Assembly: GCA_016936075.1 (NCBI GenBank) | Contig: JAFGPS010000124.1 | Span: forward strand, 1 to 57,433 | DNA length: 57,433 nt | Direction of reading: 5' to 3' | Source of the DNA: Sedimentisphaerales bacterium | Lineage (GTDB): Bacteria; Planctomycetota; Phycisphaerae; Sedimentisphaerales; Anaerobacaceae | In this document: one piece after another, positions 9,264 to 20,768 of the stretch | Position numbering within the stretch: the stretch's first letter is position 1 | Layout of the letters: every line of letters starts with the position of its first letter | The notes under the pieces: generated by a model | Seen by the model: only the letters and a program-made list of their open reading frames with translations | Told to the model about the DNA's origin: nothing | Database searches by the model: none | Position numbers and translations under genes: made by a program

Positions 9264-10787
9264 TTATCTTTTGGAACTAATTTTTCTTTTTATATTTACA
9301 TACAACTCAATTGTTTCAGAACGCATAGATACAATAGAAAAACAAACCAATGTAATTATCATTGATAAGCCAAACATTAATAACCAATGGACATTTTCAA
9401 ATATCGAGAGATTATTTAGTACAAGCAAAGCTATAATACAAATACAACTGGCTACAATAGGTTTTAACATGCTTTCTTTAAAATATTCTACAAGTGACAT
9501 ATTCAGTTTTTTCAAACCATATATTGGCAGCCATAATCCGGTTTTAATCCACATCGCACAAATCAGCGCAACAGCAGGAGCTATAGGCTCACTTACAACA
9601 TTCCTGACAATTAAAAGCCCTGCCAATAAAACAGAACCAACCGCGGTTGCAATCGAAGCTATAGTCAATCCTCTTAAAAATCCCATTCCAACCAATGCAG
9701 GAAGCCATATCTCGAATAAGCCGCCGGGAAGAACTGAAATTAAAAGCAATCTCATAACCATATCGGCCCCTTCAGGGACATTACCTTCGAGCCAGAATAT
9801 AAGAATCCTATCTGCGAATATAAATAAAAGAATGATAAACGCACATGCAATAACAGAACTTATTCGGGTACCTTTTTTAAGAACCGCTTTTATTGCGTCA
9901 ATTCTATTTTGTGACCATAGTCCTGACACTGCCGGCAGGAATACTACCTGTGTTGACGCGAAAAAACCACGCAAAAAAGTAGGAATTCTTTGACCAATAT
10001 CATAAATAGCAACGTGAGACGCATTTCCGATAGCTCCCACCAGCAACGCCATTGAACTGAACATAAATATTGAACTTCCGGAACGTGCTATCGAATGTGA
10101 CGTATATTCCCAAAGCTCGCGCAGATTATTTTTATCTACTAATCTTAAACTAACTCTTATATCTGTGATTGATTTTTTAGCGAGGAAATACATCGATATC
10201 GCTGAAACAGCGGCCGTTACACAAAATGCGAACTGAAATGCTATAATGCTTTTCCAGAACACAAATAATATTAATGTTAAAATAGCTCTGAATATATTTG
10301 TCGTAGTAACAACTATATTATAACGGGTATAATAATGATGACCCTGTAAAACGCCGCTAAAAGTTGCTTCTAACATCTTTAATGCTAATGTAGTACCGAC
10401 AAGAATACATGTTATTTTCGCGTCATAACTAAATTCTTCTGTGATTGCAGCAAATAAGTCAGATATAAAAAACGACAAAAGTATAGATATTAATATAGTG
10501 ACAATTCCAAAAAATGCCAATATAACAAATGAAGATGTAATCAGGGAATTAAGCTTTGCTTTATCTTCACGATAAAAGGCGGCAAAACGATTCATCGCAA
10601 GGACAAATGCCCTCTCAAGAATCATCGGATAACGAAGGCCGGTCGAAAGCAATGCCCATACACCAAAAGCATCTCGACCAAGTTCATGAAGAAATACACG
10701 AACCAGATATAATCCGATTACCGCCATCACGAACATGCTCATCCAGTTCGAGCCGGCATTCAAAATGACTTTTTTACGAAGTGACAT
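9264..10787 (-). CDS. Oligosaccharide flippase (Wzx, MATE/MOP superfamily)
   Basis: 507 residues with 12-14 hydrophobic segments along the whole length, opening with the amphipathic MSLRKKVILNAGSNWMSM typical of polysaccharide biosynthesis proteins. Charged residues within helices (e.g. MILERAFVLAMNRFAAF) match the MOP flippase pattern. It is expected to flip the undecaprenyl-linked repeat unit across the inner membrane before polymerisation. It sits 5 bases after the DUF4091 gene. Confidence 0.88.
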   Translation of the reverse strand: MSLRKKVILNAGSNWMSMFVMAVIGLYLVRVFLHELGRDAFGVWALLSTGLRYPMILERAFVLAMNRFAAFYREDKAKLNSLITSSFVILAFFGIVTILISILLSFFISDLFAAITEEFSYDAKITCILVGTTLALKMLEATFSGVLQGHHYYTRYNIVVTTTNIFRAILTLILFVFWKSIIAFQFAFCVTAAVSAISMYFLAKKSITDIRVSLRLVDKNNLRELWEYTSHSIARSGSSIFMFSSMALLVGAIGNASHVAIYDIGQRIPTFLRGFFASTQVVFLPAVSGLWSQNRIDAIKAVLKKGTRISSVIACAFIILLFIFADRILIFWLEGNVPEGADMVMRLLLISVLPGGLFEIWLPALVGMGFLRGLTIASIATAVGSVLLAGLLIVRNVVSEPIAPAVALICAMWIKTGLWLPIYGLKKLNMSLVEYFKESMLKPIVASCICIIALLVLNNLSIFENVHWLLMFGLSMIITLVCFSIVSMRSETIELYVNIKRKISSKR

Positions 10788-10792
10788 ATATT

Positions 10793-13129
10793 TTACTGAT
10801 TAGTTATTTTCTGCAAAGTGTCAGTCAGAATTTCTCTCGCTTCATACACAAGATTACAATTATCAGGACTATTTAAAACTCGATTAACCTGCGTATCGAG
10901 AATTTTCTGTGCATTGTTGGCAGCTTTTGCATTTGTGTTTTTAATTTTATTTATAGCCTGCTGCAATTCATACAAATACTGATAGTCTTCCACTCCCTCT
11001 CGCCATGCTTCCCATCGGCGGGAAGGGATTATATTTTCTTTGAATTTAGGAAGAACTATACCTTCATATAATTCTGGATGATTTTTCGTACCATAAACTA
11101 CACCTGAAAACCCGTGAGGCCTTAAAGTATCGTCCCACGGCACAGCGCCGGGCTCGTATCCGAGACCATAATAATAAATCCAGAAACCTGCACCGCTCTG
11201 GCCCCTTTGGAATGCTCGCCATGGCAATAATCGATAATATGAATATGGTTGCTGCGCTTTCATTGGTTCGAGACATTCATAGGTCCACATCTCTTTGCCG
11301 AAACTTTTTATTTTATTAAACCTGTCTGGATGCTTAGCGATGTGACTATCCTGCAAACACCAGATATCAATTAGCTCTCGAAAACGCATAAACTCATCGG
11401 GACCTTTTCCGAATGAATTTGCATACAATCTAATTTTAGGATCGATGGATTTTATTAACTGTGCCAACTTATAATAATCATCTCCGATACTTTCATCGAA
11501 AGGATACATTACAAACCTGTCATAACCAATCCCATTTTTCTGCAAATGCGAAACTAAATCTTTGAGCCATGACGAAAAAACATTCTTCCAATCATCAGTC
11601 ATCCATACTACATCACCAAATCGGCCGTAATCTTTTTTTGCGGCACTAAAACTCATGCCAAGCAAAAACGTTTTAGCATATCGATGTAGTTTGATTGCCT
11701 CATCCAACTTTGAATAATCCGGTGTTCTCGTTACTCCCGGCGAATCCGAATAGAATCGCAGGAAAGGTAATTTCTGAGCCGGTACAACACAAACGTTAAT
11801 ATGATGCTCGCGAAGGTCTTTCGCCATTTCTGGTTCAGATGCAACCTGGTAATAATCCCATACACAAGTATCGAGTGCAGGTATATCGGCTAATCTGTTT
11901 TCGTAAACTTTCAATTCAATTGGAATCATTTCTCTATGTAATCCTTCTCCGGTAAGAAATTCTCCAATTACAGCAATTTGTGCTTTATAATCACCGGCTG
12001 TTAGTTCAGGATCATGAATCGTAAGCCAGATTTGTATGAGCTCGCCTGCTTGAATTTCAAAAGTACGTGTACCCTGTAAAACTAAAACGTCAGCTATCGA
12101 ACCTAATTGACTTGCTTGTACATATTGTGCGCGGCGAATTGTTAATACTTTGTCACTGTCTATCGTTTGAAAATCAGGACCAAGAATTGGAGAAACAGAA
12201 AGAGCTATTCTCATTGTTTGTTCGGAACAATTAACAATATTGAACGCAGCTGATTCGTATTCGTTCTGCCACATTTCGATATTTATTTCTTCCGCAACTT
12301 CCTGAATGTAAAACTCTTTTTCAAAAACTATCTCCATCGGATTTGCAGGTAAACACACAAAAGGTTTTTTATATTTGTTTTTATAAATCTGAGCCTTGTG
12401 TTTTCTTAAGGAATTCTCATCAAGCAATATATTTGTCGTTAAAACCTGCGAGACTGAATTATTATTTTGCTCAGAATACTTTTGAATTTCCGCAAGATTA
12501 TCTTCAATCTGTAAATATTTTTCTACCACATCTAATAACTTCTCATCGTTTTCGACTATTTCCAAATCTTCGCGCAAATTCAGTTCCGCAAACTTTTCAC
12601 CCATGACTTCAATTTCATCCATAAAAACTGTCCGGCCTTGTGGTCTGGTTATTAGTTTTACGAATCTTCCTGCAGCGTTAATATTTTTAATGCTCATTAC
12701 TTGCTGGATTCCGCGATTTGAATCAGCTCTAACGCGTTGAAGTTTCTTGTTACTAATCACTCCGGCAAGTTTGAACTGGCTGCTCATATCGCTTATTAAA
12801 ACAGCTATGAATTCGGGAAATTCTACAGTTGCCGCCCCGCCGCCTATTGTATGAACATTAACTTCCCGAACAACGTATTTTTGACCAAGATCAATTATGA
12901 CTTCTACAAAAGGTTCAGGTTTGACCCAGCCTACTGTACTTGTTTGTGTCCATCTGCTTCCAGATATTTTTCCATCTGTGAGTTGTTTTGTATCTGAATC
13001 ATCTGTACACAAATCGTAATTTGGTTTAGGAGAAAATGTATAGCTTTTATTGAGCGCAATATTTTCCGTACCATAGGCGCAAAGGGACCATAGAAAAATC
13101 AGAACTAAAATGCAGAATTGTTTAAACAT
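10793..13129 (-). CDS. Secreted discoidin + DUF4091 glycan-active protein
   Basis: 778 residues. A signal peptide (ending CAYG, about 1-20) is followed by an F5/8 type C (discoidin) sugar-binding domain, about 22-170, with ENIALNKSYTFSP and FVEVIIDLGQKYVV. A charged linker (about 180-250) leads into a large C-terminal region ending in the DUF4091 signature EAWREGVEDYQYLYELQ (about 706-722). DUF4091 proteins have a TIM-barrel and resemble glycoside hydrolases. FDESIGDDYYKLAQ (acidic pair near 560) could hold catalytic acids. A secreted glycan-active enzyme inside an export locus may trim or release the polymer; that role is inferred. It lies 10 bases after fcl. Confidence 0.8.
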   Translation of the reverse strand: MFKQFCILVLIFLWSLCAYGTENIALNKSYTFSPKPNYDLCTDDSDTKQLTDGKISGSRWTQTSTVGWVKPEPFVEVIIDLGQKYVVREVNVHTIGGGAATVEFPEFIAVLISDMSSQFKLAGVISNKKLQRVRADSNRGIQQVMSIKNINAAGRFVKLITRPQGRTVFMDEIEVMGEKFAELNLREDLEIVENDEKLLDVVEKYLQIEDNLAEIQKYSEQNNNSVSQVLTTNILLDENSLRKHKAQIYKNKYKKPFVCLPANPMEIVFEKEFYIQEVAEEINIEMWQNEYESAAFNIVNCSEQTMRIALSVSPILGPDFQTIDSDKVLTIRRAQYVQASQLGSIADVLVLQGTRTFEIQAGELIQIWLTIHDPELTAGDYKAQIAVIGEFLTGEGLHREMIPIELKVYENRLADIPALDTCVWDYYQVASEPEMAKDLREHHINVCVVPAQKLPFLRFYSDSPGVTRTPDYSKLDEAIKLHRYAKTFLLGMSFSAAKKDYGRFGDVVWMTDDWKNVFSSWLKDLVSHLQKNGIGYDRFVMYPFDESIGDDYYKLAQLIKSIDPKIRLYANSFGKGPDEFMRFRELIDIWCLQDSHIAKHPDRFNKIKSFGKEMWTYECLEPMKAQQPYSYYRLLPWRAFQRGQSGAGFWIYYYGLGYEPGAVPWDDTLRPHGFSGVVYGTKNHPELYEGIVLPKFKENIIPSRRWEAWREGVEDYQYLYELQQAINKIKNTNAKAANNAQKILDTQVNRVLNSPDNCNLVYEAREILTDTLQKITNQ

Positions 13130-13139
13130 AAAAAGTTAT

Positions 13140-15108
<1,969 letters not shown>

Positions 15109-15112
<4 letters not shown>

Positions 15113-16083
15113 AATACTCCTTTTTTCTTGCTCTCGCTTTCTATTATCTCTGAGAGTATTTCGTCCAGACTTGTTTTAGGTTCCCAGCCGATAGTTTTAT
15201 TTATTCTTTCAATCGAGGGAACACGTCTCATCATATCCTCTATAGGTCTTCCATAGGCTTGTTCATAAGAAACAAACTGCTTTTTGCTTTTACTACCTGT
15301 CATGGAAATAATTTTATCAGCAAGCTCTTCAATTGAAATTTCTTCATTCGAACCAATATTATATACTTTCCCCATTGCTTTTTCGCAATCCATTAATTTT
15401 GTAATCGCATCAATAAGGTCGCCTACGTAAGAAAAACATCGAGTCTGCTTACCTGTGCCGCATATCTGAATCGGTTCGTTTTTAAGAGCATTCTGAACAA
15501 ATCTTGGAACAACCATTCCGTATTGACCTGTCTGTCCCGGCCCAATCGTATTAAAGAATCTACAAATCACTACACCCAATCCATATTGCTGATTAAATGC
15601 CAGACCGAGAAATTCATCTATCGCTTTACTGCACGCATAGGACCATCGTGAGACACTCGTACTTCCCAAAACAATATCATCGTCCTCGCGGAATGGAATA
15701 GAGTCACTTTTACCATAAACTTCACTGCTCGAAGCAAGAAGAATTTTTTTGCCAAAGTGATTCGCGGCGTTAAGTACTATCTCCGTACCACCAATGTTCG
15801 TTTCTATCGTATGAACTGGATCCTCGGCTATCAACTTTACACCAACTGCGGCGGCGAGATGATATATTACATCGCATTGCTCGACTAAAGGCTCTATCAA
15901 TTCAAGTTGGCGAATGTCACCTTCGACAAATGCAAAATCAGGATTTGCTTTGAAGCCAATAATGTTTTCCAGGCTGCCTGTGCTGAGATTATCGATAACC
16001 GCAACCTGATTTTCTTCTGCAAGCAGTTTGCCGGTTAGATGAGAACCGATAAAACCTGCACCACCTGTAATTAGTGCTTTCAT
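15109..16083 (-). CDS. NAD-dependent sugar epimerase/dehydratase (extended SDR)
   Basis: 324 residues. [10 protein letters not shown] at 7-16 binds NAD(P). SSSEVYGKS and the YACSK catalytic pair (about 148-152) are intact, as is [25 protein letters not shown]. The sequence resembles the group of UDP-glucuronate decarboxylase/UDP-glucose 4-epimerase-like enzymes, and the exact nucleotide sugar cannot be told. It is the first gene of the polysaccharide operon, with GGAG before the ATG. It probably supplies a second activated sugar beside GDP-fucose. Confidence 0.88.
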
Positions 16084-16106
16084 ATTTACTCCAACATAAA
16101 AGACAT

Positions 16107-16135
16107 ATTTTGCAGAAATTGTCTTATTTAGTCAA
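16107..16135 (-). promoter_or_regulatory. Candidate sigma-70-type promoter of the polysaccharide operon
   Basis: On the minus strand TTGACT (16130-16135) is followed after 17 bases by CAAAAT (16107-16112), giving a start near 16100 and a leader of about 17 bases containing TTGGAG before the ATG at 16083. The -10 matches the consensus at only four of six positions. The rest of the 358-base gap (16136-16441) holds no open frame I trust; it has T-rich runs and a small hairpin (TATCG-TTT-CGATA, 16214-16226). Confidence 0.45.
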
Positions 16136-16441
16136 ACAAAAAGTGTCTATACTCCGTCCCCGTCGGCTGCGCAGGAAATTTTGCTTTATGAGCCTCATGG
16201 TCTGTTCGAAATCTATCGTTTCGATAATGCGTTTTTAAAAAGATTATTAATACCTCTTAACTATTTCATAAGTATCGACATATAAAGAACATAGCTTTAG
16301 TACATGTATGTTTTGAAACATTGATTTAACTTCCCCCAGAAGATTATCAAAAATTGTTTTTTGTTTTTATATGGTTTAATAAAAACAACGTTTTTTTCAT
16401 TATTACATTGTTTTTTTCGGCCATTACAATTGTATTGTTTT

Positions 16442-17239
16442 TCAGCCGAAGTACGAACAGCTTGTTTTGTCGGTTTCCCAGACGGTTACGCAATGGAGCA
16501 ATTGTTCAGGAAACTTCCCTGCAAGTTTTTTCCATGCGAAAATCGCTATATTTTCAACAGTAGCAATAACTTCAGTAAAGTATTCGATATCGAGATTCAA
16601 GTTTTTATGATCGATAAGATTAATAAGCTCGGTTTCGACGATTTGTTCAAAATCACCTACTGAAAAATCATTATCTGAAACAGACTTTTTCAGTGTTACT
16701 TCTATAACATAATTGTGTCCATGTCCTGTCGGATTTGCACATTTGCCAAAAATCTTCTTATTCTGTTCGTCAGTAAAATCTTTGTTCCAGAGTTTGTGTG
16801 TAGCGGCAAACTCAAATTTCTCACTGAAATAAACCATTTGTATATCCTCCGAGCATATCGTTACCTTACGAAAAGGATTCAATTTTAAACTTAATTTACT
16901 CAATTGAGCAGGTAAGAATTTACTTTCAAGACGCTTCCAGGCTAAATGCAGCATTTCCGTGATTGAATACAAACTTACATGTTTTGCCTTGGAATAATTT
17001 TCCTGTATCTTGCTTATAAATACAGGAACTGCGCACTGGCGCACCTTGCTATCAATCTCGGCTACATTAACAACGAATCCGGTTGAGCGGTCAACTTCGC
17101 TGATAAGTTCAATAGATAGTTCGAAAAATATCGCCAATCCTTCACCAGAAGGCTTTGATGCAAAAGAATTGGCACCAAGAGATTGCTCCGGCAAAAAAGG
17201 ATTAACTGAAAAACGAACCTGTCTTGCAAGTCTGTGCAT
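16442..17239 (-). CDS. Tandem 6-pyruvoyl-tetrahydropterin synthase/QueD-like protein
   Basis: 265 residues from the ATG at 17239, chosen over an upstream start (17305) that would overlap folE by 50 bases; GAGTGG sits 9 bases before this ATG. The C-terminal half is a complete PTPS/QueD domain: the first zinc His in FAATHKLW, then GKCANPTGHGHNY with the catalytic Cys and two zinc His, and VWETDK near the end with the pterin-anchoring Glu. The N-terminal half (about 1-125) has the outline of a second copy (NSFASKPSGEGLAIFFELS, TGFVVNVAEIDSKVR) but lacks the zinc histidines. The substrate, 7,8-dihydroneopterin triphosphate, is made by the folE product 16 bases upstream. The product could feed queuosine or a tetrahydropterin. 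Confidence 0.85.
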   Translation of the reverse strand: MHRLARQVRFSVNPFLPEQSLGANSFASKPSGEGLAIFFELSIELISEVDRSTGFVVNVAEIDSKVRQCAVPVFISKIQENYSKAKHVSLYSITEMLHLAWKRLESKFLPAQLSKLSLKLNPFRKVTICSEDIQMVYFSEKFEFAATHKLWNKDFTDEQNKKIFGKCANPTGHGHNYVIEVTLKKSVSDNDFSVGDFEQIVETELINLIDHKNLNLDIEYFTEVIATVENIAIFAWKKLAGKFPEQLLHCVTVWETDKTSCSYFG

Positions 17240-17255
17240 GAAAAATATCCACTCG

Positions 17256-17843
17256 TTACTTTTTGTGCATAAGGCTGAGAACTTCACTTCTGCTCTTTGG
17301 ATCATCCATAAATACTCCGCGAAGAGCAGATGTCACCATAACCGAACCTGCCTTTTTGATACCACGAATCGTCATACAGCTATGAGATGCTTCAAGAACG
17401 ACAGATACTCCTTCGGGATTGATTTTTTCCATTAGAAAATCCGCTATCTGACACGTAAGCCTTTCCTGTATTTGAAGACGCCTTGCAAAACAATCCACAA
17501 TACGTGCCAGCTTGCTTACACCAAGTATCGTACCTGAAGGTATGTAGGCGATATGAGCCGAACCGATGAACGGCATCATATGGTGTTCGCACACACTGTA
17601 AAAAGGTATGTCACGCAATAAAACTATTTCACTATAATTCTCAGTAAAAATGCTTTTCGCATGCAGTTCAGGATTCTCATTCATACCACCAAGTAACTCA
17701 GTGTACATTCTCGCGACTCTCTGGGGTGTCTGCAAGAGACCTTCGCGATTAATATCTTCTCCAACTGCAAGAAGAATTTCCTGAACTGCCTTTTCGATTC
17801 TCTCTGTATCTATCTTTTTTCTTTTTGTACTCATTTTTCTCAA
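17256..17843 (-). CDS. folE: GTP cyclohydrolase I
   Basis: 195 residues. It turns GTP into 7,8-dihydroneopterin triphosphate, the entry to folate, queuosine and biopterin. The zinc and catalytic residues are present: [11 protein letters not shown] (Cys and two His), [27 protein letters not shown] and the second zinc Cys in SHSCMTIRG. The N-terminus is lysine-rich ([10 protein letters not shown]); an ATG at its fourth codon (MSTKRKK) is an alternative start. It follows pepA by 18 bases and precedes the PTPS-like gene by 16, so substrate maker and user are adjacent. Confidence 0.96.
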   Translation of the reverse strand: MRKMSTKRKKIDTERIEKAVQEILLAVGEDINREGLLQTPQRVARMYTELLGGMNENPELHAKSIFTENYSEIVLLRDIPFYSVCEHHMMPFIGSAHIAYIPSGTILGVSKLARIVDCFARRLQIQERLTCQIADFLMEKINPEGVSVVLEASHSCMTIRGIKKAGSVMVTSALRGVFMDDPKSRSEVLSLMHKK

Positions 17844-17861
17844 TACACTCTCAGGTATTTA

Positions 17862-19400
17862 TTATTTACTGTTTGCCATATTTTTAAGAAAAGCAACAAG
17901 CAACCTGACTCCGAATCCGGTCGAGCCTTCAGACGCATAATCTGTCGCGCCGCTAATCAAATCTACTCCGGCTACATCAAGATGCGCCCATTTGGATTCG
18001 CCTACAAACTGTTTGAGGAACGCCGCTGCAGTGCAGGCTCCTCCCCATCTTGTGCCGATATTTTTCAAATCAGCAATCTTGCTTTTCATTTCTTCAGCAT
18101 ATTCTTCACTGCTCGGCATGGGCCAGACTTTCTCGCCGCTTTCTTCAGATGCTTTCTGAATCTGCTTCATCAATTCATCATCGTTACCCATTAAGCCGGC
18201 CATATGTTTGCCAAGAGCAACCATGCATGCTCCGGTAAGTGTTGCCATATCTACGATGATATCGCATTTTTCCTTCGCTGCATAAGCAATTGCATCGCAA
18301 AGAATCATACGTCCTTCAGCGTCTGTGTTTTGAACTTCGACTGTTTTTCCGCTGAAAGTTGTAATAATGTCACCAGGCCTGTAACTTGAGCCGCTCGGAA
18401 GATTTTCAGCAGAAGGAATAAGACCGTACACATTTAAAGGCAAATCAAGCTCCGCAATTGCTTTCATCGTTGAAAGAATTGCGATACCACCGGATTTATC
18501 AAATTTCATTTCGTCCATGCTCGCCGATGGTTTTATGCTAATACCGCCGGAATCAAAAGTTATCGCTTTACCAACGATAGCTACCGTTGGCAAAGAATTG
18601 GCTTTTTTTGATGTCGGCTTATGTTTCAAAACAATAAAAACAGGTTTATGAATCGAGCCTGAACCAACGGCCATTATGCCGCCCATTCCTTTTTCTTTTA
18701 ACTGTTTGTCATTAAAAACTGTACAAGTAAGACTTTTCGATTTACGTGCAAGCTCTTTTGCTAATCCAGCTACTTTTTCAGGATAGATTATATTGCCCGG
18801 CCTGTTCGCGATAGTTCTTGAATAACATTGTGCCTGACCAATGACTGTACCAATAACAATGCCTTTATTCATATTTTTTATTTTATTAGAATCGGAATCT
18901 ACTATCTCAACCTTGAGAGAACCGAGTCTGCCGTCTTCGCTTTCGGTGATAAATTCATCATAACTATAACTTCCATAATATGCACCTTCTGCACATGCCT
19001 GCCCTACCTCTGATAAATCAAAACTTTTACCAAGAGCATTGTGCAATGCAAGACTTAGAGTTTTTGCTTTCAGTTCCACAGTTTTCTTAGCAGCCACGGC
19101 TGAAGCTTTGCGAATCGTATCAAGTGTCACTTTACCTTTTTCACCCAGGCCAATAAGCATGATCCTTTTTGCTCCGACTTTTTCATTTCCGTAAATTATC
19201 GTGCAGGCGCGTTCCCTTGCTTTAAAGTCTCCAATCTTTAAGATATCCTGGATAGCCCCGCCCAATGCTTTGTTTAGCATTGCGTTCAGGGAATCAAGCT
19301 TTTCGACATCTGAAAATAATCCGACAGCAAGAATATCTGTTTTAATTTTGCTGAAATCCACTTTTCTTGTTTTCAATCCGACTTCAATTATATCCTTCAT
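17862..19400 (-). CDS. pepA: Leucyl aminopeptidase (M17)
   Basis: 512 residues, the normal size for the hexameric di-metal cytosol aminopeptidase. The N-terminal macrodomain-like part (about 1-170) is followed by the catalytic domain, with VGKAITFDSGGISIKP (metal-binding Lys and Asp) and the diagnostic NTDAEGRM near residue 355. The active-site Arg is in that motif. It removes N-terminal residues in peptide turnover. It lies 15 bases after the prfB stop codon, within the same minus-strand run. Confidence 0.96.
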   Translation of the reverse strand: MKDIIEVGLKTRKVDFSKIKTDILAVGLFSDVEKLDSLNAMLNKALGGAIQDILKIGDFKARERACTIIYGNEKVGAKRIMLIGLGEKGKVTLDTIRKASAVAAKKTVELKAKTLSLALHNALGKSFDLSEVGQACAEGAYYGSYSYDEFITESEDGRLGSLKVEIVDSDSNKIKNMNKGIVIGTVIGQAQCYSRTIANRPGNIIYPEKVAGLAKELARKSKSLTCTVFNDKQLKEKGMGGIMAVGSGSIHKPVFIVLKHKPTSKKANSLPTVAIVGKAITFDSGGISIKPSASMDEMKFDKSGGIAILSTMKAIAELDLPLNVYGLIPSAENLPSGSSYRPGDIITTFSGKTVEVQNTDAEGRMILCDAIAYAAKEKCDIIVDMATLTGACMVALGKHMAGLMGNDDELMKQIQKASEESGEKVWPMPSSEEYAEEMKSKIADLKNIGTRWGGACTAAAFLKQFVGESKWAHLDVAGVDLISGATDYASEGSTGFGVRLLVAFLKNMANSK

Positions 19401-19415
19401 TTTCTTTTCCTTTTC

Positions 19416-20541
19416 TCAATCCTTATTTTTTTCGTGTTTTATCTTAGCTCTATATCTCAGATAACTTTCAATAAAACCTTCTATGTCACCATCCATTACA
19501 GCTTCGACATTACCAACCTGGTGATCCGTCCTGTGATCTTTCACCATCTGGTACGGCTGAAAAACATAGCTTCGTATCTGGTTACCCCAGGCAATTTCAC
19601 CTTTATTGCCGTAGAGCTTTTCGATTTCAGCATCACGTTTCTGCTGTTCGAGCATGTAGAGTTTGGCCTGTAAATATTTCATTGCCTGTGACTTGTTTTT
19701 ATGCTGGCTTCGTTCGTTCTGACATTGTACAACAATTCCGGTCGGCAAATGTGTAATCCTGACCGCTGAACTTGTTTTATTAACGTGCTGGCCGCCCGCG
19801 CCGCTGGCACGAAAAAAGTCTATTCTTAAATCATCATCTTCTATTTCGATATCGATATCATCATCGAATTCAGGCACACAATCAATCGCAACGAAACTTG
19901 TGTGCCTGCGCTTATTTGAATCGAACGGACTTATTCTCACAAGCCTGTGAACCCCAGTCTCGCACGAAAGCTTTCCGAAAGCAAACGGGCCGCTCACCCG
20001 AAGAGTAATTGAACGAATACCGGCTTCTTCTCCCGGTACTATATCTATTTCCTGATATTTGAATTTGTTTAAATCGAAATATCGCGTGTACATTCTAAGA
20101 AGCATATTCGCCCAGTCGCAACTTTCTGTTCCGCCCGCACCAGCGTGAATACCGAAGAAACAATTCTTGGTATCTTCAGGTCTCGCAAGCAAACCGGTAA
20201 GCTCGATTTGGTCGCATTTCTTTTCAGCTTCCGCAAGACTCTCTTCAAGTAGGCACAACTCATTCTGGTCGGATTCGGACATCGCAAGTTCAAATAATTC
20301 CTTAAGGTCATTAATTTCATCGTGAAGTTCTTCCGCAGGCTCAACGATAGCTTTTACTATGCTTAATTGAGATACGACTTTCTGTGCATTATCTGGATTA
20401 TCCCAAAAACCTTCCTTTGCGATTTCCGATTGGAGCTTTTCCATCTGGGCTTTTTTATTAGCTAAGTCAAAGAAAGTCCCGAATTTTTTCCATCCGGGCC
20501 GACAATTCCGTTATCGATGTTTTTAGTTCTGCTGTTTCCAT
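19416..20541 (-). CDS. prfB: Peptide chain release factor 2 (programmed +1 frameshift)
   Basis: Reads UGA and UAA stop codons and triggers peptide release. Translation begins at the ATG at 20541 and runs 24 codons to an in-frame TGA at 20467-20469. The +1 frame after the CTT codon continues without a break (D-L-A-N-K-K-A-Q-M), giving about 374 residues, normal for RF2. The stop-recognition tripeptide SPF is in RISPFDSNKRR and the catalytic GGQ in GAGGQHVNKTSS. A start at the ATG at 20444 would lose 32 residues of the first helix and is less likely. It is the first gene of the prfB-pepA-folE-PTPS run. Confidence 0.96.
20466..20472 (-). promoter_or_regulatory. RF2 programmed +1 frameshift site
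   Basis: The minus strand reads CTT TGA C at codons 24-25 of prfB, the classic slip site at which low RF2 lets the ribosome shift +1 and finish RF2. The preceding bases are CGGGACTTT; the strong AGGGGG internal Shine-Dalgarno of the E. coli gene is not seen, only a partial G-rich run three bases before CTT. The autoregulation is well established for the family. Confidence 0.92.
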
Positions 20542-20550
20542 AATACTTCG

Positions 20551-20572
20551 TAGGGTGGGCTTTACCCCACCG
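20551..20572. repeat. Short GC-rich hairpin, REP-like
   Basis: GGTGGG (20554-20559) and CCCACC (20566-20571) form a 6-bp GC stem in otherwise AT-rich DNA, 10 bases upstream of the prfB start. The wording resembles dispersed GGTGGGC...CCCACC palindromes seen in many bacteria. No second copy was found in this window. Confidence 0.35.
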
Positions 20573-20719
20573 TTTCTTTACCTACATTCATTTCAGTTAA
20601 CAAATAAACTTTCAGTTGCTTCTTATACCATAGTTTAGCTATTTTAGCAACTCTTAAGCTATATGAAGATTAATAATAGAAACCACCCAATTTTCTTTCG
20701 ACAAATTCAAGAAAAAATA

Positions 20720-20748
20720 TTGAATTTTTGGATATATTCGGTTTAAAT
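20720..20748 (+). promoter_or_regulatory. Candidate dprA promoter
   Basis: TTGAAT (20720-20725), 17 bases, then TTAAAT (20743-20748). A start near 20755 leaves a very short leader with GGAG at 20759-20762. An 8-bp inverted repeat (AAATTCAA at 20703-20710, TTGAATTT at 20720-20727) overlaps the -35 and could be an operator. Confidence 0.35.
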
Positions 20749-20768
20749 ACTTTCTATTGGAGTTTGTA

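Noticed and set aside
9232-9993. 253-residue plus-strand ORF
   Set aside because: It lies wholly inside the flippase gene on the other strand, has no ribosome-binding site and no family pattern.
16361-16663. 100-residue plus-strand ORF in the gap and PTPS gene
   Set aside because: Overlaps the conserved C-terminal PTPS motifs on the other strand and is Phe-rich from T-runs.
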